A stretch of DNA of 64,000 bases from Streptococcus infantis (GTDB lineage Bacteria; Bacillota; Bacilli; Lactobacillales; Streptococcaceae): contig NZ_JADMUH010000002.1 in assembly GCF_015546995.1 (NCBI RefSeq), positions 62,001 to 126,000 on the forward strand. Reading direction: 5' to 3'. A model generated the notes under the pieces. The model was not told the DNA's origin and made no database searches. It worked only from the letters and a program-made list of their open reading frames with translations. Positions 1 to 7,322 of the stretch are shown one piece after another (the first letter of the stretch is position 1; each line of letters opens with the position of its first letter). Position numbers and translations under genes: made by a program.

Positions 1-384
1 GACAACTTCACGGCCCTCACCATCTTTAAGAATTTCTAATTCCAGATAGTCGGCTGGAAGAGCCTCACCTAATAGGTGTCCCCACTCAATAACCGTCACA
101 CCTGAACCAAAAAGAAATTCATCAAGGTCGATTGAATCTGCATCTCCTTCGATGCGGTAAACATCCAAGTGATATAAGGGTAGGCGTCCTTCATATTCTC
201 GAACAATGGTATAAGTAGGACTTTTGATCATTTGATGAATCCCTAGTCCTTTAGCTAGACCTTTTGTTAATGTGGTTTTTCCAGCACCTAATTCACCAGT
301 CAAAATCAATACATCATTTTTTTCAAGTAGACTACCCAACTCTTGTCCAAGAGCGATTAGTTCATCTTCATTTTTTGTGTGCAT
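1..384 (-). CDS. tsaE: TsaE, tRNA t6A-modification ATPase (3' end cut by window edge)
   Basis: TsaE is the P-loop ATPase that supports the TsaB/TsaD complex making threonylcarbamoyl-adenosine at tRNA position 37. Translation from the ATG at 384 begins MHTKNEDEL and carries the family Walker A motif (GELGAGKTT), then SPTYT and the YHLDVYR stretch. The C-terminus lies beyond base 1. No Shine-Dalgarno is visible, and a TATAAT ends 6 nt before the ATG, so the mRNA may be leaderless. Family identity is firm; the start is the likeliest one. Confidence 0.93.
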   Translation of the reverse strand, partial: MHTKNEDELIALGQELGSLLEKNDVLILTGELGAGKTTLTKGLAKGLGIHQMIKSPTYTIVREYEGRLPLYHLDVYRIEGDADSIDLDEFLFGSGVTVIEWGHLLGEALPADYLELEILKDGEGREVV

Positions 385-390
385 GTTATT

Positions 391-396
391 ATTATA
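391..396 (-). promoter_or_regulatory. -10 box of tsaE
   Basis: TATAAT preceded by TGG on the minus strand (extended -10). Transcription would start at or within 1-2 nt of the ATG at 384. No good -35 is visible. Confidence 0.6.
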
Positions 397-427
397 CCAA
401 AAAGTTTTCTTTTGCGACATTTCTAGT

Positions 428-462
428 AATAAAAAAAGAGGAGTTTCCTCCTTCTTTTTTAA
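428..462 (-). terminator. Terminator of the purine permease gene
   Basis: On the minus strand a GGAG/CTCC stem with a GAAA-type loop is followed by a T-rich run, starting about 12 nt after the stop at 474. Confidence 0.75.
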
Positions 463-473
463 AGATTTTGTCT

Positions 474-1895
474 TTAGTTTAGAGCCATGCTAATGTAGTT
501 CAAGATGAACAAAGCATCCAAAATCCAAATCATGACATGCACTTCTTTGATTTGACCTTTAACAATCTTTGTCAAAGTATAAGTCAAGAAACCAACGGCA
601 ATCCCTTGTGTGATTGAGTAGCTGAATCCCATAAAGATAGAAGTGAAGAAGGCTGGAACTGCTTCTGACATATCGTCCCAAGGGATATTTTTCAAGTTAG
701 AGAGCATCATAATTCCGACAATAATCAAAATTGGTGCTGTCGCAGCTGAAGGAACAATCGCTAGAAGTGGGCTAAAGAAGCTTGATAGGGCAAAACAGAT
801 AGCAACAACTAAGGCTGTCAATCCAGTACGTCCACCAGCACCGATCCCTGCTGCTGACTCAATATAAGTTGTAACGTTTGAAGTACCTGCAATGGCACCA
901 ACTGATGTCGCCACCAAGTCAGAATATAGAGCCTTATCCAATTTAGCTGATTCATTGTTCTCACCACTTGTAGCGATGATACCAACTTTTTCACCTGTAC
1001 CGATAAGAGTACCAATTGTATCAAAAATATCAGTCAATGAGAAGGCAAGAATGGCCATCAAGGTTTCAGGTAAACGTGAAGTATTTGAAATCAGAGAACC
1101 CAAACCTTCTGAACCAAGGGCTGCACCAAATAAAGTTCCTAGGTCGTTAACTGCTGCTGAAAGATTGTTGCTAGCAAAATCGATTCCTGACAAATTAACA
1201 AGACCAACCGCAATAGCAAGGACTGTCGTTGTTAAGATAGAAAGGATGATCCCACCTTTGATACCTTTAACAACAAAGAAGATCGTAATAGCAAGACCTG
1301 CAAGAGCTACTAATACAGCTGGAGTATTGAAATCTACCAAACCTGGAACAGCTGCTGAGTTTGCAGTAAGAGCCGCTTGAGCCTTATCTGCTCCTTCACC
1401 TGCTACAGTATAAGTACCGGGGTCAATTGAGAATTTCAAAAGGCCAGCATTCTTGATACCAACATAAGCAAGGAAAACACCAATACCAGCTGAAATTGCT
1501 GAACGAAGTGTTGTAGGAATAGACTCAATGATCATTTTACGAACATTGGTCAATGTAATAATCAGTGAAATAACTCCACAGATGAAGACCATCCCAAGAG
1601 CTTCTTTCCAAGTATAACCCATCCCAAATACGACTGTAAAGGTAAAGAAGGCGTTAAGTCCCATACCTGGGGCTTGAGCATATGGCAAGTTAGCATAGAA
1701 GGCCATCATCAAAGTTCCCACAACAGAACCGATGATTGTTGCCAAGAATACACCCTGAACAGGCATTCCTGTTTGTGAAAGCATTTGAGGGTTTACAAAG
1801 AGAATATAACTCATTGCAAAGAAAGTTGTTAAACCAGCAAGAACCTCTGTACGGACATCTGTCCCGTGCTCTTTTAGTTTAAATAGTTTGTCCAT
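474..1895 (-). CDS. NCS2-family (AzgA/PbuG-like) purine permease
   Basis: Polytopic inner-membrane symporter, probably for guanine/hypoxanthine or adenine. The 473-residue length and the N-terminus (MDKLFKLKEH, then a VRTEVLAGLTTFFAMSY segment) are typical of the AzgA branch of NCS2, which differs from the UraA/xanthine branch. Hydrophobic segments run throughout. AAAGGAGATT precedes the ATG. The gene stands alone with its own promoter and terminator. No purine riboswitch is visible in the short leader. Which purine is transported cannot be told from sequence. Confidence 0.9.
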   Translation of the reverse strand: MDKLFKLKEHGTDVRTEVLAGLTTFFAMSYILFVNPQMLSQTGMPVQGVFLATIIGSVVGTLMMAFYANLPYAQAPGMGLNAFFTFTVVFGMGYTWKEALGMVFICGVISLIITLTNVRKMIIESIPTTLRSAISAGIGVFLAYVGIKNAGLLKFSIDPGTYTVAGEGADKAQAALTANSAAVPGLVDFNTPAVLVALAGLAITIFFVVKGIKGGIILSILTTTVLAIAVGLVNLSGIDFASNNLSAAVNDLGTLFGAALGSEGLGSLISNTSRLPETLMAILAFSLTDIFDTIGTLIGTGEKVGIIATSGENNESAKLDKALYSDLVATSVGAIAGTSNVTTYIESAAGIGAGGRTGLTALVVAICFALSSFFSPLLAIVPSAATAPILIIVGIMMLSNLKNIPWDDMSEAVPAFFTSIFMGFSYSITQGIAVGFLTYTLTKIVKGQIKEVHVMIWILDALFILNYISMALN

Positions 1896-1932
1896 TTTTA
1901 ATCTCCTTTGTCATTTTACGAACAATATGACT

Positions 1933-1961
1933 ATTATATCATCAATCATTCATATTTTCAA
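1933..1961 (-). promoter_or_regulatory. Promoter of the purine permease
   Basis: TTGAAA (1956-1961), 17-bp spacer, TATAAT (1933-1938), reading toward the permease; predicted leader about 30 nt. Confidence 0.8.
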
Positions 1962-2046
1962 GGTATTTTTCTTGAATTATAAAAATCTTATCAGATATTA
2001 TTCTTTTCGTTTTTGCTTATTGTCAGCTTTTCTCTTAGCTTTTTGA

Positions 2047-2052
2047 TATAAT
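2047..2052 (+). promoter_or_regulatory. -10 box of the HAD hydrolase gene
   Basis: TATAAT 40 nt before the ATG at 2092; the -35 region is weak (TTGTCA lies 21 bp upstream). Confidence 0.55.
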
Positions 2053-2091
2053 AGAAAACATCTTATCTGAAACTAGATTCGGGAGGATTTT

Positions 2092-2904
2092 ATGACTAAA
2101 AAAATGATTGCCGTTGATTTAGACGGAACCCTACTCAACTCTGAAAGTAAACTTTCTGACTTTACTATTGAAACAATTAAAAAAATCTCTAAAAAAGGCC
2201 ACAAAGTCATTATTGCAACCGGTCGCCCATATCGTATGGCCAAAGATTTTTATGACCAACTTGAACTTGAGACCCCAATGATCAACTTCAATGGTTCGCT
2301 CACTCACCTACCTGGTAGGGCTTGGAAACATGAAAAATGCCTTACTGTGGACAAAAAATATCTCTTGGATATCGTAAAACGAAAAGAGGAGATTGAGGCA
2401 GACTTTATTGCAGGTGAATACCGTAAAAAGTTTTACATTACAGCCCCAGACAAGGAAATTGCCAATCCTAAATTGTTTGGCGTTGAAAACTTTCGCCCTG
2501 AAAATCAATTCAACTCCGACTTAGTGACCAAGGGGCCTAACTGTATTTTATTACAAACTAGGGCCGACGATAAATATGCACTGGCAGAAGAGATGAACCG
2601 TTTTTACAAGCATCAACTCAATATTAACACTTGGGGTGGTCCTTTGAACATCCTCGAATGTACTCCAAAGGGAGTTCACAAGGCCTTTGCCCTTGAATAC
2701 CTCCTCAATGTCATGAATATAGACAGACAGAACCTGATTGCCTTTGGTGACGAACACAATGACCAAGAAATGCTATCCTTTGCAGGTAGAGGATATGCCA
2801 TGAAAAATGCTAATCCCGCTCTACTTTCTTTCGCAGACGAGCAATTACCACTAACCAACGAAGAAGACGGAGTTGCTCACTTTTTACAAGAACGATTCCT
2901 TTAA
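2092..2904 (+). CDS. Cof-type HAD-IIB hydrolase
   Basis: Cytosolic Mg-dependent phosphatase of the Cof/YidA type, acting on sugar phosphates, flavin mononucleotide or similar small molecules. HAD motif I is DLDGTLLNSE near residue 9, motif II is the Thr in IATGRP, and motif III/IV is the GDEHNDQEML stretch near residue 218. The region between is the large C2B cap. Length (270 aa) is normal. GGGAGGATTTT precedes the ATG. It is monocistronic, and its substrate is not predictable. Confidence 0.92.
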   Translation: MTKKMIAVDLDGTLLNSESKLSDFTIETIKKISKKGHKVIIATGRPYRMAKDFYDQLELETPMINFNGSLTHLPGRAWKHEKCLTVDKKYLLDIVKRKEEIEADFIAGEYRKKFYITAPDKEIANPKLFGVENFRPENQFNSDLVTKGPNCILLQTRADDKYALAEEMNRFYKHQLNINTWGGPLNILECTPKGVHKAFALEYLLNVMNIDRQNLIAFGDEHNDQEMLSFAGRGYAMKNANPALLSFADEQLPLTNEEDGVAHFLQERFL

Positions 2905-2912
2905 CTCCATCC

Positions 2913-2963
2913 ACTCCATACTTTTTGGTAGAAAATAACTACCTTAACAGTATGGAGTTTTTT
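2913..2963 (+). terminator. Terminator of the HAD hydrolase gene
   Basis: ACTCCATACT pairs with AGTATGGAGT, with an inner GGTAG/CTACC pair, followed by TTTTTT. Confidence 0.85.
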
Positions 2964-2975
2964 ATACCAAAAACC

Positions 2976-3019
2976 GATAAAAAAGGATTTGAATCTATTT
3001 TAACTAGATCCAAATCCTT
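2976..3019 (-). terminator. Terminator of the 3028-3453 lipoprotein gene
   Basis: AAGGATTT/AAATCCTT arms with extra pairing inside; the minus strand ends in a T run. Confidence 0.8.
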
Positions 3020-3027
3020 AAAAATAT

Positions 3028-3453
3028 CTATTTTTTTAAGACAATACGATCAGAAACCTCACGGTCCATGTCATCGATGATTATTTGATTCTCCTCAGCT
3101 ACATAAATCTTGACGTCATCTCCGATGATGACTTTCTGACTTTCTGGTTCAAAGGTGACCTTTTTAATTTCCTGATCACCATCAGGCTCTACTTCCGTCC
3201 ATGTTCCAGTATTACCAGTAACAACGAGAGTAATGCTGTCTCCCTCATCTTGCCCTTTATAGGTTCCATCAATGTTAGTTACTGAACTAGCCGTCGAACT
3301 AGAAATAGTCGTTTCCGCTTGCTGACCAGTTGTTACTTCCGTACTGGTGCTTGCTTGAGTTGAAGGAGTTGCCTGCTTTTTTGGCGAACATGCAACTAAG
3401 AGACTAAGACTTGCCAAAGAAGCAAGAGAAAGTGTGAATTTTTTTAGTGACAT
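3028..3453 (-). CDS. Small lipoprotein (SP_0198-like), function unknown
   Basis: A 141-residue exported lipoprotein. The signal peptide ends in the lipobox LLVAC (Cys22), so it should be lipid-anchored outside the membrane. A Ser/Thr/Ala-rich linker covers about residues 28-60. The rest reads as a small beta-rich domain (YKGQDEGDSITLVV, then a WTEVEPDGDQ stretch). It resembles the pneumococcal lipoprotein family next to folC (recalled as SP_0198). I see no motif that reveals a function. Confidence 0.85.
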   Translation of the reverse strand: MSLKKFTLSLASLASLSLLVACSPKKQATPSTQASTSTEVTTGQQAETTISSSTASSVTNIDGTYKGQDEGDSITLVVTGNTGTWTEVEPDGDQEIKKVTFEPESQKVIIGDDVKIYVAEENQIIIDDMDREVSDRIVLKK

Positions 3454-3514
3454 AATGTCTCCTTTCTTTTAGTGGCTTAAAATCAGAATAACCCTGCTGA
3501 GCCACCACACCTTT

Positions 3515-3543
3515 ACTATAACAAATAAAGATAGGAGGGTCAA
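3515..3543 (-). promoter_or_regulatory. Lipoprotein promoter at the folC stop codon
   Basis: TTGACC (3538-3543), 17 bp, TATAGT (3515-3520) with a TG extension. The -35 overlaps the last bases of folC, so the lipoprotein can be transcribed separately. Confidence 0.7.
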
Positions 3544-4790
3544 TCAAATGACTTTTGTTTCATAATACAAGCGCGAACCTCAGATATAAAGTAGAGAGAT
3601 CCTGTCACAAATAGCAGGGCTTTATCTCCTGCAGAAGCTTCAAAAGTATCTATAAATTCTTGATAGGAACTAACTATTCTATAACCACTCAAGTCTTGCT
3701 CGCCTAAGGAGCCCTGATAGTTAAAACTCGTAACATAGAGATCCGCGTCAGGTAAATGCTCTGTTAAATAAGCAAGCATCCCACTGTAATCTTTCCGCTT
3801 TAGCGCACCAAAAAGAATTTGAGGCTGATACCCTTGCTGGATTTTTTCTTGGATAAACTCAACCAAACGCTCTAGAGCTGGTAAATTGTGAGCGCCGTCC
3901 AAATAGATGTGCTCAGTGACAGCTTCTAGCCTTCCAGCCCATTTAGTAGCTTGCAAGGCAGCACGTACCGCTTCTTGATCTACTTTCTCGTTTCTTTGTG
4001 CCATAAATAGTAGAAAAGCCTGCAAGGCAAGAGCTGCATTTTCCTCCTGATAGGCTCCCTCTAATCCCAATATTAGGTGATTAAAGTCAGCTAGAGAAGA
4101 ATAGAAGTTCCCACTTCGGAAAGAAAAATCTTTATTAGCTTGGTAGAGACTTACACCCAAATTAGTAGCAGTTTTTTTACAAACGAGTTGGGCTTCCGGT
4201 GCTAAATTTGCAATCACAGCTGAGTTCCCGGGCTTAAAAATTCCTGCTTTCTGCTCTGCAATTGCTACCAGACTATCGCCCAAGGTCTCCTGGTGATCGA
4301 GGCCGATTGATGTGATGATTGCAATTTCTCCTGTCACGACATTGGTAGTATCAAGAAGTCCACCTATCCCAACTTCCAGTAGGACCAAATCTACTTTTTG
4401 CTCTTTAAAATAAAGCAAAGCAATCAAGGTCAGCAACTCAAAAAAAGATAGCTGATCGTGAGTTTCTAGAAGTCTTTGCTCCATTGCTTTGACTTGATCT
4501 GCTAAACGAATAAAATCTTCGTCCGATATGGGTTCACCATTGATACAGATGCGATCATGGATACTAACAATGTGGGGCGAAGTAAAGGTGCCAACCTTTT
4601 TGCCATGAGAAACAAAGAGTTCCCTCATAAAGGCAATAGTAGAACCCTTGCCATTAGTACCCGTTACATGGATGATCGGATAGGTTTGCTCAGGGTTTCC
4701 CAGTAAATCTACTGCTCTTTGCATCCGTCCCAATCCTGATCTAAAATTCAAGCCAATCCGACTATGAAGCCATTTTTCAACTTCAAACAT
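3540..4790 (-). CDS. folC: Folylpolyglutamate synthase / dihydrofolate synthase
   Basis: Cytosolic Mur-ligase-family enzyme that adds glutamates to folates and, in many bacteria, also makes dihydrofolate from dihydropteroate. The P-loop GTNGKGS is at residues 44-50, followed by the TSPHI folate/omega-loop element and the Mur-ligase C-terminal domain (DGAHN near residue 298). Length (416 aa) is typical. AAGGAGATAAGC precedes the ATG. The gene lies downstream of a strong terminator, so it depends on its own promoter or on read-through; I found no clear promoter. Confidence 0.95.
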   Translation of the reverse strand: MFEVEKWLHSRIGLNFRSGLGRMQRAVDLLGNPEQTYPIIHVTGTNGKGSTIAFMRELFVSHGKKVGTFTSPHIVSIHDRICINGEPISDEDFIRLADQVKAMEQRLLETHDQLSFFELLTLIALLYFKEQKVDLVLLEVGIGGLLDTTNVVTGEIAIITSIGLDHQETLGDSLVAIAEQKAGIFKPGNSAVIANLAPEAQLVCKKTATNLGVSLYQANKDFSFRSGNFYSSLADFNHLILGLEGAYQEENAALALQAFLLFMAQRNEKVDQEAVRAALQATKWAGRLEAVTEHIYLDGAHNLPALERLVEFIQEKIQQGYQPQILFGALKRKDYSGMLAYLTEHLPDADLYVTSFNYQGSLGEQDLSGYRIVSSYQEFIDTFEASAGDKALLFVTGSLYFISEVRACIMKQKSFD

Positions 4791-4813
4791 GCTTATCTCC
4801 TTAATCCTTAATA

Positions 4814-4840
4814 AAAAAGCGAAGAATTTCTTCGCTTTTT
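4814..4840. terminator. Near-perfect bidirectional terminator before folC
   Basis: A 13-bp palindrome, AAAAAGCGAAGAA/TTCTTCGCTTTTT, with a one-base centre. It closes the DUF1292-ruvX-ireB transcript and lies 24-50 bp ahead of the folC start. Confidence 0.85.
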
Positions 4841-4870
4841 ACTGATTTAGCTATATTTTATTTCGATACG

Positions 4871-5050
4871 GGCTAAAAACGTCCACTGGACGTTCCAACT
4901 CTTTCTAGTTTCTAGGAGTTGGGCTAAAAACGTTCCCCAGACTTACTGACGGTTTTTATTTTTTAGCGTCAGGGTAAAAATGTTCCCCGGATGTTCCTGC
5001 TTTTTCTAATTTCTAGAAGCAGGGCTGATACAGTCTCCCAGACTGTATCA
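4871..5050 (-). repeat. Ladder of alternating inverted repeats after the DUF1292 stop
   Basis: At least four clear hairpins follow one another: 5026-5050 (10-bp stem, overlapping the DUF1292 stop), 4996-5023 (CCTGC/GCAGG with a TCTAG centre), 4895-4922 (CCAACTC/GAGTTGG, TCTAG centre) and 4878-4894 (AACGTCCA/TGGACGTT). A CTGACG/CGTCAG pair lies at 4946-4972. Two degenerate copies of the 17-mer stem sit at 4929-4944 and 4979-4995. The modules are separated by GGGCTAAAAA-like spacers. Function unknown. Confidence 0.7.
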
Positions 5051-5353
5051 CTCCTCCATAAAGCTGTTGAAGACTTCTTCAATCATGTTCCATTCATCGT
5101 CTGAATCTTCAGGGATTGGTTGCAATTCACCTTCAGTTCCATCTTCATTTTCGATGAATGAGTAAGCTTGAATTTCAACTTCTCCGTTTTCATCTTCTTC
5201 TGCATTAACTGGTACAAGAAGAACATAGTTTTTACCAAATTCTTCTTTTCCGTCAATAGTCAAAAGGATTTCAAATAAAGTTTCGTTTCCTTGCTCATCT
5301 ACAAGTGTAATAAGTTCACGTTCTTCGTGATCGTGGTTGTGATCGTGTGACAT
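5048..5353 (-). CDS. DUF1292 (YrzB-like) small acidic protein
   Basis: A 101-residue cytosolic acidic protein of the DUF1292 family, regularly encoded directly after ireB and ruvX in Firmicutes. The His-rich start ([13 protein letters not shown]) could bind metal, and the rest alternates acidic residues with short beta-like stretches ([18 protein letters not shown]). AGAGGAGAAACT precedes the ATG, 15 nt after the ruvX stop, so the genes are co-transcribed. Biochemical function is unknown. Confidence 0.9.
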   Translation of the reverse strand: MSHDHNHDHEERELITLVDEQGNETLFEILLTIDGKEEFGKNYVLLVPVNAEEDENGEVEIQAYSFIENEDGTEGELQPIPEDSDDEWNMIEEVFNSFMEE

Positions 5354-5368
5354 AGTTTCTCCTCTGTC

Positions 5369-5788
5369 TTAAAATTTTCTATCTAAATAATTTTGCAAAA
5401 TCAATTGAGCGGCTAATTTATCAATAACTTTTTTACGCTTATTACGACTAACGTCTGCTTGCTCAATCAACATGCGTTCCGCAGCAACCGTTGTCAAGCG
5501 CTCATCCTGGTATTCTACTGGCAAACCAAAGAGTTCTTCCAGTTTTTCTCCATAGGCTTGACTCGCTTCCACTCGCGGTCCACTGGTATTGTTCATATTT
5601 TTAGGTAAACCAACAACAAAGCGCTCCACCTTATAGCTATCAACCAATTCCTTGAGTCGTTCAAAACCGAACTCTCCCTGGTCTTCATTGATTTGGATGA
5701 TTTCGAGTCCTTGCGCTGTAAAACCTAACGGATCGCTAATCGCTACTCCTACTGTTTTGGAACCAACGTCCAACCCCATAATTCTCAT
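5369..5788 (-). CDS. ruvX: YqgF/RuvX, pre-16S rRNA nuclease
   Basis: RNase H-fold nuclease of the YqgF family, implicated in 16S rRNA 5'-end maturation and originally called a putative Holliday junction resolvase. Catalytic landmarks are [13 protein letters not shown] (Asp7), an Asp/Glu pair in YQDERLTT (about residues 93-100), and the C-terminal [10 protein letters not shown]. Length (139 aa) is standard. The start lies 3 nt from the ireB stop without a good Shine-Dalgarno, so it is probably translationally coupled; Met4, preceded by GAGAA, is an alternative start. Confidence 0.95.
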   Translation of the reverse strand: MRIMGLDVGSKTVGVAISDPLGFTAQGLEIIQINEDQGEFGFERLKELVDSYKVERFVVGLPKNMNNTSGPRVEASQAYGEKLEELFGLPVEYQDERLTTVAAERMLIEQADVSRNKRKKVIDKLAAQLILQNYLDRKF

Positions 5789-5791
5789 TGG

Positions 5792-6058
5792 TTATAGATC
5801 GACTCCTTGTCCCTTAAGGTAGTAGCGGACCAATTCTTCAACAATCTCATCGCGTTCGTATTTACGGATTTGATTTCTTGCGTTATTGTAACGAGGAACG
5901 TAAGCTGGGTCTCCACTGAGAACATAGCCCACAATTTGATTAATAGGGTTATACCCCTTCTCGTTCAATGAAGCATAGACTTCTGTCAATGTTTCACTGA
6001 TCTCTTTTTTATTGGAATCGTCCAATTTAAAACGTACGGTTTCTTCAGTAAATCCCAT
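5792..6058 (-). CDS. ireB: IreB family (DUF965) regulatory phosphoprotein
   Basis: Small cytosolic protein of the IreB/UPF0297 family. In enterococci it is phosphorylated by the IreK Ser/Thr kinase and negatively affects cephalosporin resistance. I start it at [10 protein letters not shown] (88 aa) because the -10 box at 6089-6094 overlaps the longer frame and AAGAGGGTG stands before this ATG. Thr residues near the N-terminus (TEET) match the region phosphorylated in the family. First gene of the ireB-ruvX-DUF1292 operon. Confidence 0.93.
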   Translation of the reverse strand: MGFTEETVRFKLDDSNKKEISETLTEVYASLNEKGYNPINQIVGYVLSGDPAYVPRYNNARNQIRKYERDEIVEELVRYYLKGQGVDL

Positions 6059-6088
6059 TCTAACACCCTCTTTCCTTAGAATAGTACT

Positions 6089-6117
6089 ATTATAGCACAT
6101 TCACAACCTTTCTACAA
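6089..6117 (-). promoter_or_regulatory. Promoter of the ireB-ruvX-DUF1292 operon
   Basis: TTGTAG (6112-6117), 17 bp, TATAAT (6089-6094) with a TGC extension. Confidence 0.8.
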
Positions 6118-6155
6118 ATAACACATTCTGAATTTGTTGTTTTTCTGTAACGTCC

Positions 6156-6728
6156 TTACTGGACAGTCGCGCCACTTGCTACTCTATTTTCAATATATTC
6201 TTCTGGTTCGTTTTTTAGTAGATTTTCTAAACCTACATTTTTTAAATATTCGCTTTCGCTTGCCTTTTTAACGTCTAGAACTTGAAAATCATAACTTGTT
6301 TTTGTTTCAATCTCGGTCTCACTTAAAAGATTGGTTTCAAGGCTAAATCCAGGAATTTTACGTGCTTCTTGGACTGATTCATCCTTGTCTTCACCTTCTT
6401 TCAAGGCCTTTTTTGCTTCCCCTAATCCATGCTCTGCAATAAAGTTCTTGAGGTCTTCTGAAACTTGTCGTTTTTGCTGAATCGTTAAGGTCAAGAACTG
6501 TTTGCCCTTATAGGTAATGGTCTGGGTTTGTTGAACCCCATTTTCGTCAACAGGTAGAACAAGAGTCTTGGTTACAACTGTATTGTTATTGGCATTCTCT
6601 AAAACAGGTAGAGTTGATTGAAGAGCTTCTGTCGTTGTGTCTTTAGAAGGTTCCGCAGACTCTTTTTTTTGTCCACAGCCAGCTAGTAAAAATAGAAGGG
6701 CAACTGTACCGATAACTATCTTCTTCAT
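6156..6728 (-). CDS. Lipoprotein (SP_0191-like), function unknown
   Basis: A 190-residue lipoprotein with signal peptide MKKIVIGTVALLFLLAGCG; lipobox LAGC with Cys18. The mature part starts with a charged low-complexity linker. It then has a beta-rich segment (VTKTLVLPVDENG, QTITYKGKQFLTL) and a helical segment rich in Glu/Lys. The pattern recalls YehR/DUF1307 lipoproteins, but that is only a suggestion. AAGGAAAAATAAAT precedes the ATG. It lies between spxA and ireB, as in pneumococcus. Confidence 0.82.
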   Translation of the reverse strand: MKKIVIGTVALLFLLAGCGQKKESAEPSKDTTTEALQSTLPVLENANNNTVVTKTLVLPVDENGVQQTQTITYKGKQFLTLTIQQKRQVSEDLKNFIAEHGLGEAKKALKEGEDKDESVQEARKIPGFSLETNLLSETEIETKTSYDFQVLDVKKASESEYLKNVGLENLLKNEPEEYIENRVASGATVQ

Positions 6729-6757
6729 ATTTATTTTTCCTTATTTATCTATCAAAT

Positions 6758-6782
6758 AAGGCTAGGAGTCACTCCCAGCCTT
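6758..6782 (-). terminator. Hairpin after spxA
   Basis: AAGGCTAGGAGT pairs with ACTCCCAGCCTT apart from one mismatch; the following T run is weak (TTATTTGATA). It lies between the spxA stop and the lipoprotein start. Confidence 0.6.
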
Positions 6783-6788
6783 TATGTT

Positions 6789-7187
6789 TTATAGTGCTGC
6801 ACGTAAACGTGCTTCTGCATTTTCTACATTGCGGACAGAGCGTGGCAAGAAGGCACGAATGTCATCTTCTTTATAGCCAACTTGTAAACGTTTCTCGTCG
6901 ACAAGAATTGGACTTTTTAGGATGCGTGGTGTTTCCATGATTAAATTAAGCACTTCATTGACACTCAAATCTTCGATATCAACTCCAAGAGCTTTAGCGT
7001 AGCGATTCTTTGATGATACAATGCTCGCAATTCCATTGTCTGTTTTTGTTAGAATATCTAATAATTCTTCTCTAGAAATCCCCTCTTTACCGAGGTTTTG
7101 TTCTTTATAACTTAACTGGTGGGCATTGAGCCAGGTCTTAGCTTTTTTACAGCTAGTACAACTTGAGACTGTATAAATTTTGATCAT
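6789..7187 (-). CDS. spxA: Spx-family RNA polymerase-binding regulator
   Basis: Arsenate-reductase-fold protein that binds the RNA polymerase alpha C-terminal domain and redirects transcription under thiol or oxidative stress. The redox switch C10-T-S-C13 is intact in VSSCTSCKKAKTW, and the LKSPILVDEKRLQVGY stretch is typical. Length (132 aa) is standard. Streptococci carry two paralogues; position near uvrA suggests the one called spxA1, which represses competence in pneumococcus. That assignment is from memory of gene order. Confidence 0.92.
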   Translation of the reverse strand: MIKIYTVSSCTSCKKAKTWLNAHQLSYKEQNLGKEGISREELLDILTKTDNGIASIVSSKNRYAKALGVDIEDLSVNEVLNLIMETPRILKSPILVDEKRLQVGYKEDDIRAFLPRSVRNVENAEARLRAAL

Positions 7188-7228
7188 GTACCTACCCCTT
7201 TCGCTACATGTTACTATCAGTTTATTCT

Positions 7229-7234
7229 ATTATA
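7229..7234 (-). promoter_or_regulatory. Extended -10 promoter of spxA
   Basis: TATAAT with TGG directly upstream on the minus strand, about 40 nt before the ATG; no clear -35. Confidence 0.6.
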
Positions 7235-7322
7235 CCATAAAAAACATCCGACTTGCGACCTATTTTTAAAAAAATTTAACTTTTTCCCCAGTTTTCTATC
7301 TTTTTTCTTGACAAAAACCGAA

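Noticed and set aside
892-1380. 162-codon plus-strand frame opposite the purine permease
   Set aside because: Lies wholly inside a well-supported minus-strand gene and shows no domain or ribosome-binding site.
5792-6100. Longer IreB starting MCYNST
   Set aside because: The -10 TATAAT at 6089-6094 overlaps that start, so the mRNA begins downstream of it.
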